Assembly (NCBI GenBank): GCA_910577075.1 | Contig: CAJTKV010000002.1 | Location: 1 to 20,444, forward strand | Length of the DNA: 20,444 nucleotides | Reading direction: 5' to 3' | From: an uncultured Bacilli bacterium | GTDB taxonomy: Bacteria > Bacillota_I > Bacilli_A > RF39 > UBA660 | Part shown: positions 13,297 through 19,708 of the stretch, one piece after another | How the letters are laid out: every line of letters begins with the position of its first letter | Position numbering within the stretch: position 1 is the stretch's first letter | The notes under the pieces: model-generated | Told to the model about the DNA's origin: nothing | Database searches by the model: none | Seen by the model: the letters and a program-made list of their open reading frames with translations, nothing else | Position numbers and translations under genes: made by a program

Positions 13297-13839
13297 ATGG
13301 AAGAAAATTCCAATTTTGAACGAGAAATAAATGAACTTTTAGAACAAATAAATGAATTTAATAATGGCAATGACGAGCTAGTATACGTCGTCGAAGGAGT
13401 CTTAAAAGCGGTAAGCAGTTATGCCAAAAAGACCAATTCTAATTATATAAAATTTCGCTTAATAGAACTATACTTAGATCTATCTATGCGCATAGTAAAT
13501 AATGCTGTTAGAAAAACTCCAGAATATCAGGCATTACGTCAATATTATGAAGAGGATTTAGCATTCTTCTATCAAGCTGCAGCCTCTTTAAAGAGATATA
13601 TTAAAGGCTGCAAAAAGACCGGAGATGTCGACGATTTAGATTCAGCTTATTTAATGACTATATACTTATCCTTTATCTTATCAAATTTAACTGATTATAT
13701 TGGAGAAATAAAGAAAATCACGGGAAATTTCATGGGTATATTTTATTACCAAGCCAATGCTCACATAAGAGAAAAAGCCTTATTAGATATTGATGAAGTA
13801 AAAAGATTAATGAAGAATCTAGAGAAAGAAGGAGATTAA
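13297..13839 (+). CDS. Helical hypothetical protein, 180 aa
   Basis: Start chosen at ATG 13297 because AGGGGGG lies just before it. A TTG at 13276 would place that site inside the gene and overlap the previous gene. The soluble, nearly all-helical protein (MEENSNFEREINELLEQINE...) includes an Ala/Tyr-rich central helix (YYEEDLAFFYQAAASLKRYI), a DDLDSAYLMTIYLSFILSNL segment that may pack in a bundle, and a charged end (EVKRLMKNLEKEGD). I do not recognise it. Eleven bases after the aminotransferase and one base before the PPC gene, it is clearly part of the operon. A partner or scaffold role is only inference. Confidence 0.75.
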   Translation: MEENSNFEREINELLEQINEFNNGNDELVYVVEGVLKAVSSYAKKTNSNYIKFRLIELYLDLSMRIVNNAVRKTPEYQALRQYYEEDLAFFYQAAASLKRYIKGCKKTGDVDDLDSAYLMTIYLSFILSNLTDYIGEIKKITGNFMGIFYYQANAHIREKALLDIDEVKRLMKNLEKEGD

Positions 13840-13840
13840 A

Positions 13841-14233
13841 GTGTATCATGCAATTCGCTTAACAGAAAATCAAGATTTAAAACAAGAGATAATTAAATAT
13901 AGCAAAGAGCACAATATTGCCGCTGGAGCAGTTTTATCAGGAGTTGTATGTGCTAAAAAAATCCATATTCGTCTAGCCAAAGCTATAAACTATATCGAAG
14001 AGGAAAAAGATTACGAAATTGTTAGTCTAATGGGGACAATTAGTAAAGATGATGTTCATCTTCATATCTCGTTATCCGATGAAAATGGTGTTACGATAGG
14101 CGGGCATTTAAAAGATGGAACTATTATAAATAGTACATGTGAAATTGTAATACTAGAGTTACCAAATTATGAATTCACTCGTGAATTTGATGAACATACT
14201 GGATACAATGAATTAGTTATAAGAGGTAAATAA
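13841..14233 (+). CDS. PPC/DUF296-domain protein
   Basis: 130 aa, the usual size of a stand-alone PPC (DUF296) domain. It shows the family pattern: AIRLTENQDLKQEI, the IAAGAVLSGVV segment, a RLA motif, DYEIVSLMGTISKDDVHLHI, SDENG(V)TIGGHLKDG, and INSTCEIVILEL. In bacteria and archaea such proteins form trimers. The plant relatives carry AT-hooks, but none is present here, so DNA binding should not be assumed. Start is GTG, with AAGGAG 6 bases upstream. It begins 1 base after the previous gene, and its stop overlaps the next ATG (TAATG), so expression is coupled. In this operon it may be a small-molecule-binding or enzyme-associated subunit. Confidence 0.9.
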   Translation: MYHAIRLTENQDLKQEIIKYSKEHNIAAGAVLSGVVCAKKIHIRLAKAINYIEEEKDYEIVSLMGTISKDDVHLHISLSDENGVTIGGHLKDGTIINSTCEIVILELPNYEFTREFDEHTGYNELVIRGK

Positions 14234-15084
14234 TGAAAAAGATATTTTTGACATTCTTTATAATCCTTTTCCTTGTCGTAGGAGCAATTATATGGAATCA
14301 TTCTAATAATAAAGAAAAATACGAAAAAATAATCAATGATTATATGGTAGATTTAGCTAGTAAACAAAAGGAAACGACTTGCTTTTATGGCGTTAAATAT
14401 TTTGGCAAAAACTATGAACATATCTATGCTTGGGTAGCTGAACAATGTTATTATACAACTGATGCAAAAATTGTTAAGGAATCAGGTTCTTCTATGGCCT
14501 ATCGTTTCTATCAAGAAGACGATGCGATTAAATCATTTGAAAACCCAGAAGATGGAGAAAGATATGAAAAAAGTATGGAGGAATTATTTCCTGTCATCGT
14601 AAGAAAAAAGATGTCATCATACTCAAACTCATCTATTGCTAAAGTTTTTGATGAACTAGATGCCAGAGCCAAAAAACACTTTAATTTAAGTGAGTTTACT
14701 CTTGATGATAATGTTGAAAATCTATCAATTGGTGACATCACAAAGATAAATGTAAAAAAGGGGAAAATAAAGAAACTCATAACTCTTAATGACCGTTCTA
14801 TTTATGGATCAAAAAATAGTATTACATTGTATGACAAGGGAGATAATGAATACGAATTAATAAAAGCCTTAGATAGTGATATATTTAATATCCAGCAAAT
14901 ATTTGATTATCTCACTTATGAAACCGAAAAAGGTAATGTAACCGTTGAAACATTAAAAGATGGTGGGACATCTATATACAGTGGCAAAGATTATACTGTT
15001 ATCGCTTGTCATACACTAGATGATAATAATGACATATACTTTGGTGATTCGTCATTAAAATATAAAGAGTCATATTGTAAATAA
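14233..15084 (+). CDS. Membrane-anchored protein ending in a B-like domain
   Basis: 283 aa with an N-terminal transmembrane segment (about 4-21) and two extracytoplasmic parts. Part one (about 28-125) has the look of a separate domain: IYAWVAEQCYY, SGSSMAYRF, PEDGERYEKSMEELFP. Part two (about 176-283) follows domain B of the 1051 and 7941 genes: LIKALDSDIFNIQQIFDYL matches IALSDALSKNYISIKDITDNM. KDGGTSIY, VIACHTLDDNNDIYF and SLKYKESYC match the GGSTAY, EVCNQINGSHDMLF and DNYKC region. C259 and C282 correspond to B cysteines 3 and 4; B cysteines 1 and 2 are absent. The other cysteines are C50 and C72. Coupled to the PPC gene by a 1-base overlap and 12 bases before the ABC genes, so it may work with the exporter. 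Confidence 0.8.
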   Translation: MKKIFLTFFIILFLVVGAIIWNHSNNKEKYEKIINDYMVDLASKQKETTCFYGVKYFGKNYEHIYAWVAEQCYYTTDAKIVKESGSSMAYRFYQEDDAIKSFENPEDGERYEKSMEELFPVIVRKKMSSYSNSSIAKVFDELDARAKKHFNLSEFTLDDNVENLSIGDITKINVKKGKIKKLITLNDRSIYGSKNSITLYDKGDNEYELIKALDSDIFNIQQIFDYLTYETEKGNVTVETLKDGGTSIYSGKDYTVIACHTLDDNNDIYFGDSSLKYKESYCK

Positions 15085-15096
15085 AGGAGCAGAAAA

Positions 15097-15852
15097 ATGA
15101 TTAAAGTTGAACATTTAAAAAAAGAATTTACTAAAACCGAAGCCAAGAAAAAACACCTTAAATTTCTTGCCGTAGATGATGTATCATTTGAAGCTAAAGA
15201 GGGTAAAGTAATCGGCATTCTTGGTCATAATGGTGCCGGAAAAACTACTCTTCTAAGAATGATAGCAGGAATAATGGAACCAACAGATGGCACTATTAAA
15301 TTTGATGATAAAAATTATTCCCAAAATGAAATTGAGATAAAAAAAGAGTTGGCATATCTTTCTGGTAATACGAAGATATATCAAAGTATTTCCCCTTATG
15401 AATTATTAAAGATGTGTTGTGAATTTTATGATATGGAAGCTAGCCAAATAGATAAGCGTATAAAGGAGATATCTAAGCGTTTAAAAATGGATAAATTCTT
15501 ATATAATCGCATTGATCGCTTATCAACAGGTCAAACGCAAAAAGTTAACATTGCCAGATCATTTATCCATGATCCTAAGTATTATATTCTAGATGAAGTA
15601 ACAAGTGGCTTGGATATTATATCCAGTCAAATAATTCTTGACTTTATCAAGGAAGAAAAGAAAAATAAAAAGTGTATTTTATATTCAACACACTATATGG
15701 AAGAAGCAGAAAATATCTGTGATGAATGCATTATGCTTAATCAAGGGAAGATCATTGCAACCGGTACTCCTGATGAAATTAAGAAAGAAACCAAGACCTC
15801 AAATCTTCGTGATGCGTTCTTTGCTTTAATAGGAGGTTCATATGAAGAATAA
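15097..15852 (+). CDS. ABC transporter ATP-binding protein, NatA-like
   Basis: 251 aa, a complete ABC ATPase: Walker A GHNGAGKTT (43-51), signature LSTGQ (142-146), Walker B YYILDE (162-167) with the D-loop SGLD, and switch His199 in STHYMEEAE. The Q-loop region reads AYLSGNTKIY, without the standard glutamine, as in some NatA-type proteins. It would power the permease encoded next, whose start overlaps this gene by 11 bases. NatA/NatB of Bacillus subtilis exports sodium. Related pairs export other small molecules or peptides, so the substrate is not settled by similarity. AAGGAG precedes the ATG. Confidence 0.92.
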   Translation: MIKVEHLKKEFTKTEAKKKHLKFLAVDDVSFEAKEGKVIGILGHNGAGKTTLLRMIAGIMEPTDGTIKFDDKNYSQNEIEIKKELAYLSGNTKIYQSISPYELLKMCCEFYDMEASQIDKRIKEISKRLKMDKFLYNRIDRLSTGQTQKVNIARSFIHDPKYYILDEVTSGLDIISSQIILDFIKEEKKNKKCILYSTHYMEEAENICDECIMLNQGKIIATGTPDEIKKETKTSNLRDAFFALIGGSYEE

Positions 15853-16996
15853 AATAATGAATATCTTTAAAAAAGAGATGCGTGAAGTTTTTCGCGATAA
15901 AAAATCTCTAGCAATGATGTTAATAATTCCTATTTTAATACCATTGTTAGTTCTAGGAATGTCTGCTTTATTCGAAATGGAATCCAATACTAAAGAAGAG
16001 GACTATAATAAGATTGGTATTGCTTACGAGTTAAGTAATGAAGAAAAAGAATTGTTAGATGAATTTAAAATTGAATATCAAGAGGGAACAGAAGAGGAGA
16101 TTAAAAACGCCTATAATGAGGGAAAATTAGATTCTTTTATTACTCTTGAAGAGAATAAATATACAATTAATTATGATGCGGAAAAGTCAACTAGCGTGCA
16201 ATCACGTGGACTTTCTGAAAATTATTTAGAGGCTTGGAAAAAAGTCTTACAAGCGAGAATATTAAGTAATAATGAACTAAATCCTGAGCAAGTATTTAAT
16301 GTTATTTTTATTGATTATCAAACAGAAGAGAATACTTCAAACTTCTTTGCTGAATATATTACTAGTTATGCCTTCTTATTCATTATAATGGCTATAACTA
16401 TTTCGGCAACATATCCAGCAACAGACAGTACAGCAGGAGAAAAAGAAAGAGGAACACTTGAAACATTACTTTCCTTCCCAATTAAAAGTCGCGATATCAT
16501 CATTGGTAAACTAATGAGTGTAACATTAGCATCGATTATAACAGGAGCATTAAGTTTAGTCTTATCCCTTGTATCTCTTGCCTATGCCAATGGTGCCTTT
16601 GAAATATATAAGGAAATAAATATTATGCCAAATATATCAACAATTATTTTATCAATCATCATTATCATCGTTTATTCCTTATTTATAAGCGGAATAAGTA
16701 TTGCTATTGCTAGTATGTCTAAGACCTTTAAAGAAGCACAAAGTGCTTTAACGCCGATTACTTTTGTTTCTTTTTTCCCGGGAATGATAGCATTTCTAAC
16801 AGATGTTAAAACAAGTGCTTTAACTTCAATAATACCATTCTTGAATTTCACACAAATATTCAATGATGTAAACGGTGGCAATATTAATATCTTAAATATT
16901 TCTTTGATGATTATTTCCAGTGTGATATACATTGCTGTTATTATTTGGTATATAATAAGACAATATAGATCAGAAAAAATATTATTCAATAGTTAA
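15842..16996 (+). CDS. ABC-2 type permease, NatB-like
   Basis: 384 aa integral membrane protein: an N-terminal FKKEMREVFRDKKSLAMML entry, TM1 (about 25-43), a ~130-residue extracytoplasmic loop, then about five further TM segments (roughly 173-190, 225-248, 265-292, 303-322, 350-372). The motif STAGEKERGTLETLLSFPIK before a TM helix is characteristic of the NatB/ABC-2 exporter family. GGAGGT lies within the end of the ATPase gene, and the 11-base overlap implies coupled synthesis. It is the last gene of the operon; a terminator follows directly. Probably exports a compound linked to the upstream genes, or a cation if it is a true NatB. Confidence 0.9.
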   Translation: MKNKIMNIFKKEMREVFRDKKSLAMMLIIPILIPLLVLGMSALFEMESNTKEEDYNKIGIAYELSNEEKELLDEFKIEYQEGTEEEIKNAYNEGKLDSFITLEENKYTINYDAEKSTSVQSRGLSENYLEAWKKVLQARILSNNELNPEQVFNVIFIDYQTEENTSNFFAEYITSYAFLFIIMAITISATYPATDSTAGEKERGTLETLLSFPIKSRDIIIGKLMSVTLASIITGALSLVLSLVSLAYANGAFEIYKEINIMPNISTIILSIIIIIVYSLFISGISIAIASMSKTFKEAQSALTPITFVSFFPGMIAFLTDVKTSALTSIIPFLNFTQIFNDVNGGNINILNISLMIISSVIYIAVIIWYIIRQYRSEKILFNS

Positions 16997-17020
16997 AACT
17001 AGGTAATTCCTAGTTTTAAT
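16993..17020 (+). terminator. Terminator of the C2-to-permease operon
   Basis: A perfect 11-bp stem (16993-17003 with 17009-17019) with a 5-base loop overlaps the TAA stop and has a TTTT stretch in the 3' arm. The next promoter begins only 3 bases later. Confidence 0.75.
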
Positions 17021-17021
17021 A

Positions 17022-17030
17022 TGCTATAAT
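17022..17030 (+). promoter_or_regulatory. Extended -10 promoter of the 17050 gene
   Basis: TGCTATAAT matches the extended -10 consensus and is identical to the one at 6917. The -35 position falls inside the terminator loop and is not consensus. GGAGG lies about 10 bases downstream, so the 5' leader would be very short. Confidence 0.7.
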
Positions 17031-17049
17031 CTTGTTAATGGAGGAATTT

Positions 17050-17853
17050 ATGTTTAAAAAAGTATATGTCGAAATAACCAATAATTGTAATTTGCATTGT
17101 TCCTTTTGTGCATATAATAAACGTCCTCAAAAATTTGTCTCTTTAGATGAATTTAATATCATCTTGGAAAAACTAGAGGGATATACCAACCATTTATACT
17201 TGCATGTCTTAGGCGAGCCATTGCTTCATCCTCATATAAATGAACTTATCGATTTAGCCTCTAAAAGATATCAAATTAATATAACTACCAACGGATACTT
17301 AATCGCGAGAATAATTGATAATCAAAACATTCGTCAATTAAATATTTCTCTTCATAGTTTTCATGAATCAAATAAGCTATCACTAAAAGAGTATTTAAGA
17401 CCCATCTTTGAGGTAGCAGCCAAATTATCTCGCAAAACATATATTAATTATCGTTTATGGATAAAAAATGAGCATACACAAGAAATATTGCAATATTTAA
17501 ATGAGGAATATAAAACCAATTTAACTCTTGCTACATTAAAGAAAAATACTACTTTAGCTCCCAATATTTTTCTAAATATCAATAAAGAATTCTTATGGCC
17601 AAGTGTGAACAATAACCTTATGGATTATACGGGAACCTGTTATGCCTTAAGAGATCATATTGCCATTTTAGTTGACGGTACTGTTGTACCATGTTGTCTT
17701 GATGCCGAAGGAATAATAAATTTAGGTAATATATATAATTCTGCACTAGAAGATATTATAAAGGGAAAAAGATATCAACAAATGCTTACTTGTTTTAAGG
17801 AGAATAAAAAATGTGAAGAATTATGCCAACATTGTAACTTTATTGATAAATAA
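17050..17853 (+). CDS. Radical SAM/SPASM-domain protein
   Basis: 267 aa from ATG 17050; GGAGG at 17040-17044 fixes this start, and a TTG at 17032 would lie before that site. The N-terminus has the radical SAM CX3CX2C cluster motif (C13, C17, C20; NNCNLHCSFC), followed by a GEP-type motif in LHVLGEPLLHPHI. The C-terminal region carries a Cys-rich SPASM-like set: GTCYAL, DGTVVPCCLDAEG, NLGNIY, and C..LC.HC near the end, which would hold auxiliary Fe-S clusters. SPASM proteins modify peptides or mature enzymes, among other roles. No precursor peptide gene is visible beside it. At 267 aa it is somewhat short for the family. Single-gene unit with its own promoter. Confidence 0.9.
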   Translation: MFKKVYVEITNNCNLHCSFCAYNKRPQKFVSLDEFNIILEKLEGYTNHLYLHVLGEPLLHPHINELIDLASKRYQINITTNGYLIARIIDNQNIRQLNISLHSFHESNKLSLKEYLRPIFEVAAKLSRKTYINYRLWIKNEHTQEILQYLNEEYKTNLTLATLKKNTTLAPNIFLNINKEFLWPSVNNNLMDYTGTCYALRDHIAILVDGTVVPCCLDAEGIINLGNIYNSALEDIIKGKRYQQMLTCFKENKKCEELCQHCNFIDK

Positions 17854-17886
17854 AAAAAGCTTGCTAACATTAGCAAACTTTTTGTT
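17854..17886. terminator. Bidirectional terminator between convergent genes
   Basis: The stem AAAG-TTGCTA/TAGCAA-CTTT (17856-17866, 17871-17881) has one mismatch and a 4-base loop. T-runs lie on both strands, TTTTTG/TTTTC on plus and TTTTTTTATTT on minus. The right arm contains the stop codon of the minus-strand gene. Confidence 0.8.
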
Positions 17887-18109
17887 TTCTAACAGGATTT
17901 TTTTCTACAGCTGGAACAACTGTTAGCCCCATTTCTTCATACAATTTATCTTCAATTTTCTTAAAACCACGTACACAATCTATTTTGCCATCATTAATTT
18001 CTTTAAATACGCTTTTTACTACTACTATGATATCATCAACTTCTAGATGTGTTATTTCACTTAGTGCATTACAATATAGAAAAAAATCTACTGTTTGATG
18101 TAAACTCAT
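17870..18109 (-). CDS. Small hypothetical protein, 79 aa
   Basis: 79 aa, soluble: MSLHQTVDFFLYCNALSEI, then an acidic VDDIIVVVKSVFKEINDGK helix, a CVRGFKKIEDKLYEE helix and a basic Pro-containing tail ending KQKVC. The first two thirds look like a small helical bundle. No family recognised. AAGGGGG lies 8 bases before the ATG. A GTGTTA/TAACAC dyad at 18130-18144 lies just upstream and could be an operator. It is downstream of, and on the same strand as, the zincin-like gene, with 42 bases between them. Confidence 0.7.
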   Translation of the reverse strand: MSLHQTVDFFLYCNALSEITHLEVDDIIVVVKSVFKEINDGKIDCVRGFKKIEDKLYEEMGLTVVPAVEKNPVRKQKVC

Positions 18110-18129
18110 AATAAATCCCCCTTGAATGA

Positions 18130-18144
18130 GTGTTATACTAACAC
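18130..18144 (-). promoter_or_regulatory. 15-base dyad upstream of the 79-aa gene
   Basis: GTGTTATACTAACAC has perfect 6-base arms around TAC. It lies 21 bases before the ATG at 18109. A minus-strand TATAAC (18137-18132) lies within it, but the only -35-like hexamer (TTGCAA, 18163-18158) is 20 bases away, so the promoter is uncertain. Confidence 0.4.
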
Positions 18145-18151
18145 ATTTTAT

Positions 18152-18919
18152 CTATTCTTGCAAGTTGTTTTTTTTAAGAATTATATATCTTTCCTTATTT
18201 TTAAAAGTTCTAATGTCCTTTTTTTTAAGAGGTAATCCAAGTTTAATGCGGTCATATAAATCAATATTCGAAATACTTGGTAAATCCAAATTATAGAAAT
18301 CATTATACAAAATTTCCATAGGTGAAATAACATCTTTTTTAATATCATAACCTTCTAGCATTAAGAATTGCAATTTTTTCAAATAATACTCAAATAGATT
18401 ATCGTTTTTTATGTATTTTTTAATGATAAATAAGATATTCTCTAAAGATGTAATATTTGCATCTCTTTCTATAGTCATTAAATCGTGAATCTTGTCATAT
18501 TCTTCATCATCTAAATCAAGTTCATTTAAAGCCCATATATCAACGCGATATAGATAGCCAATGGGAATCATACTGCCAAAGGCAAAATAGTTATGAATAA
18601 TATGGACAATCTCGTGATATATTGCCTGTAATATTTCCAAATTGCTAAATGCTATAATAGCCTTTTTTAAATTAGTTTGTTCATATTCCAATACAGCAAA
18701 TATTCTTATAAAATCCGTATCTATCTTTATTTTTAAAGTATCAAAATTATAAGTGGCAAGATTTTTATCTTTTAAAGTCTTTATAATTACTCCTTTAAAA
18801 TAATCGCCCAAATCTAAATAGTTGACCAAGGCATATATATAGGATTTAACCTCTTTATCTGTAAAAATATGATTTTCAATATTGCTAAGAATATGATTGG
18901 CATTAATGGCTAGAAACAT
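18152..18919 (-). CDS. Putative zincin-like metalloprotein (HEIVH)
   Basis: 255 aa, no signal peptide or clear membrane segment, so probably cytoplasmic. YHEIVHIIHNYFAF (101-114) contains the HExxH zinc-binding motif (H102, E103, H106), and TIERDANITSLENI (149-162) about 45 residues later offers E151 as a third ligand, a layout seen in several zincin-type peptidases. Overall similarity to a named family is not recognised, so peptidase activity is inferred from the motif alone. AGGTGA lies 4 bases before the ATG. The gene is divergent from the DUF3267-like HEICH membrane protein at 18986. Both starts lie in mirrored copies of one 13-base sequence. Confidence 0.7.
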   Translation of the reverse strand: MFLAINANHILSNIENHIFTDKEVKSYIYALVNYLDLGDYFKGVIIKTLKDKNLATYNFDTLKIKIDTDFIRIFAVLEYEQTNLKKAIIAFSNLEILQAIYHEIVHIIHNYFAFGSMIPIGYLYRVDIWALNELDLDDEEYDKIHDLMTIERDANITSLENILFIIKKYIKNDNLFEYYLKKLQFLMLEGYDIKKDVISPMEILYNDFYNLDLPSISNIDLYDRIKLGLPLKKKDIRTFKNKERYIILKKNNLQE

Positions 18920-18936
18920 AAAATCACCTGATGATT

Positions 18937-18945
18937 ATTATAACA
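18937..18945 (-). promoter_or_regulatory. Extended -10 promoter of the zincin-like gene
   Basis: On the minus strand TGTTATAAT (18945-18937) is a perfect extended -10, 18 bases before the ATG at 18919. The local sequence resembles that at 9013-9025. Confidence 0.65.
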
Positions 18946-18960
18946 AAATACTTTAAATTG

Positions 18961-18969
18961 TGGTAATAT
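18961..18969 (+). promoter_or_regulatory. Probable extended -10 promoter of the 18986 gene
   Basis: TGGTAATAT is a near-consensus extended -10 located 17 bases before the ATG. Confidence 0.5.
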
Positions 18970-18985
18970 TTATATAGGTGATTTT

Positions 18986-19684
18986 ATGGCAAATAAAAGA
19001 AAGAACATAAAAAAGTATTATCGTTTTGATATGGATATAAAATTGATGAATATTTTAGCAAGTATTTTATATGTCATATTCTTTATCTATTTATTTGAAA
19101 ATACGTATTTTTCAACTTTTGATTTTTCACTAGTAGCTATAATTCTCATGTTTCTTTATTTTGCTCTTCATGAAATATGTCATGGAATTGGCTATGCTTT
19201 ATTTGCTAAAAATAAAAAAAATATTAAATTTGGGGCCATTTTAGAAAAGGGAGTTTTTTATGCAATGTGTCAAGAGGAGATAAGTAAAAAAGCAATTATT
19301 GTATCTTTATTATTTCCTATTCTAATTTTAACTTTAATACCTTTACCCTTTGCCATTATTTTTAAAAATTCTTTGGTTCTTTTTCTTGCGATTACCAATC
19401 TCATTGGTGCCATTGGCGATATTCTTTTAATAAAGCTTGTTTTAAAATTACCAAAAAACATCACATATATAGATTATGATAATAATATTGGTGCCTACTT
19501 TTTATGTGACGAAGATATCTCAAATGTTAAATCTTTGGGGTTAAAATGCCATGAAACCAAAATCCATGATGAGAATTTAATTAATAAAGATATTAAAACA
19601 ATTTACATAAGTGAACCATCTAAAAAATTTTTTATAATAATGGGTGTAATATTAATATTATTATTTATCATAAATATGATATAA
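18986..19684 (+). CDS. Integral membrane DUF3267-like putative metalloprotease
   Basis: 232 aa with about five hydrophobic segments (near 22-38, 48-66, 102-125, 128-150, 214-231). ALHEICHGIGYALFAK (60-75) carries HExxH (H62, E63, H66) inside a membrane helix. TNLIGAIGDILLIK (137-150) supplies an N/G...D145 motif, as in DUF3267 and M50-type intramembrane zinc peptidases, where an Asp in a later helix is the third ligand. The active site would therefore lie in or at the membrane. AGGTGA precedes the ATG. The gene is divergent from another HExxH gene. Its last codons overlap the promoter of the ABC gene that follows. Confidence 0.8.
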   Translation: MANKRKNIKKYYRFDMDIKLMNILASILYVIFFIYLFENTYFSTFDFSLVAIILMFLYFALHEICHGIGYALFAKNKKNIKFGAILEKGVFYAMCQEEISKKAIIVSLLFPILILTLIPLPFAIIFKNSLVLFLAITNLIGAIGDILLIKLVLKLPKNITYIDYDNNIGAYFLCDEDISNVKSLGLKCHETKIHDENLINKDIKTIYISEPSKKFFIIMGVILILLFIINMI

Positions 19685-19685
19685 T
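19677..19685 (+). promoter_or_regulatory. Extended -10 promoter of the terminal ABC gene
   Basis: TGATATAAT, identical to the one at 5274, overlaps the last codons and stop of the 18986 gene. GGAGG lies 12 bases further on, before the ATG at 19709. Confidence 0.65.
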
Positions 19686-19708
19686 AGTTGCTATTGGAGG
19701 GAAGTTAA

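Larger units (their letters stand above)
18917..18988. repeat. 13-base inverted repeat carrying both divergent start sites
   Basis: CATAAAATCACCT (18917-18929) and AGGTGATTTTATG (18976-18988) are exact inverse copies. Each contains the ribosome binding site and ATG of one divergent gene. The 46 bases between them hold both promoters. Confidence 0.85.

Noticed and set aside
15638..15829. Plus-strand 63-aa ORF inside the NatA-like gene
   Set aside because: Out-of-frame reading of a conserved ABC ATPase gene, with no ribosome binding site.
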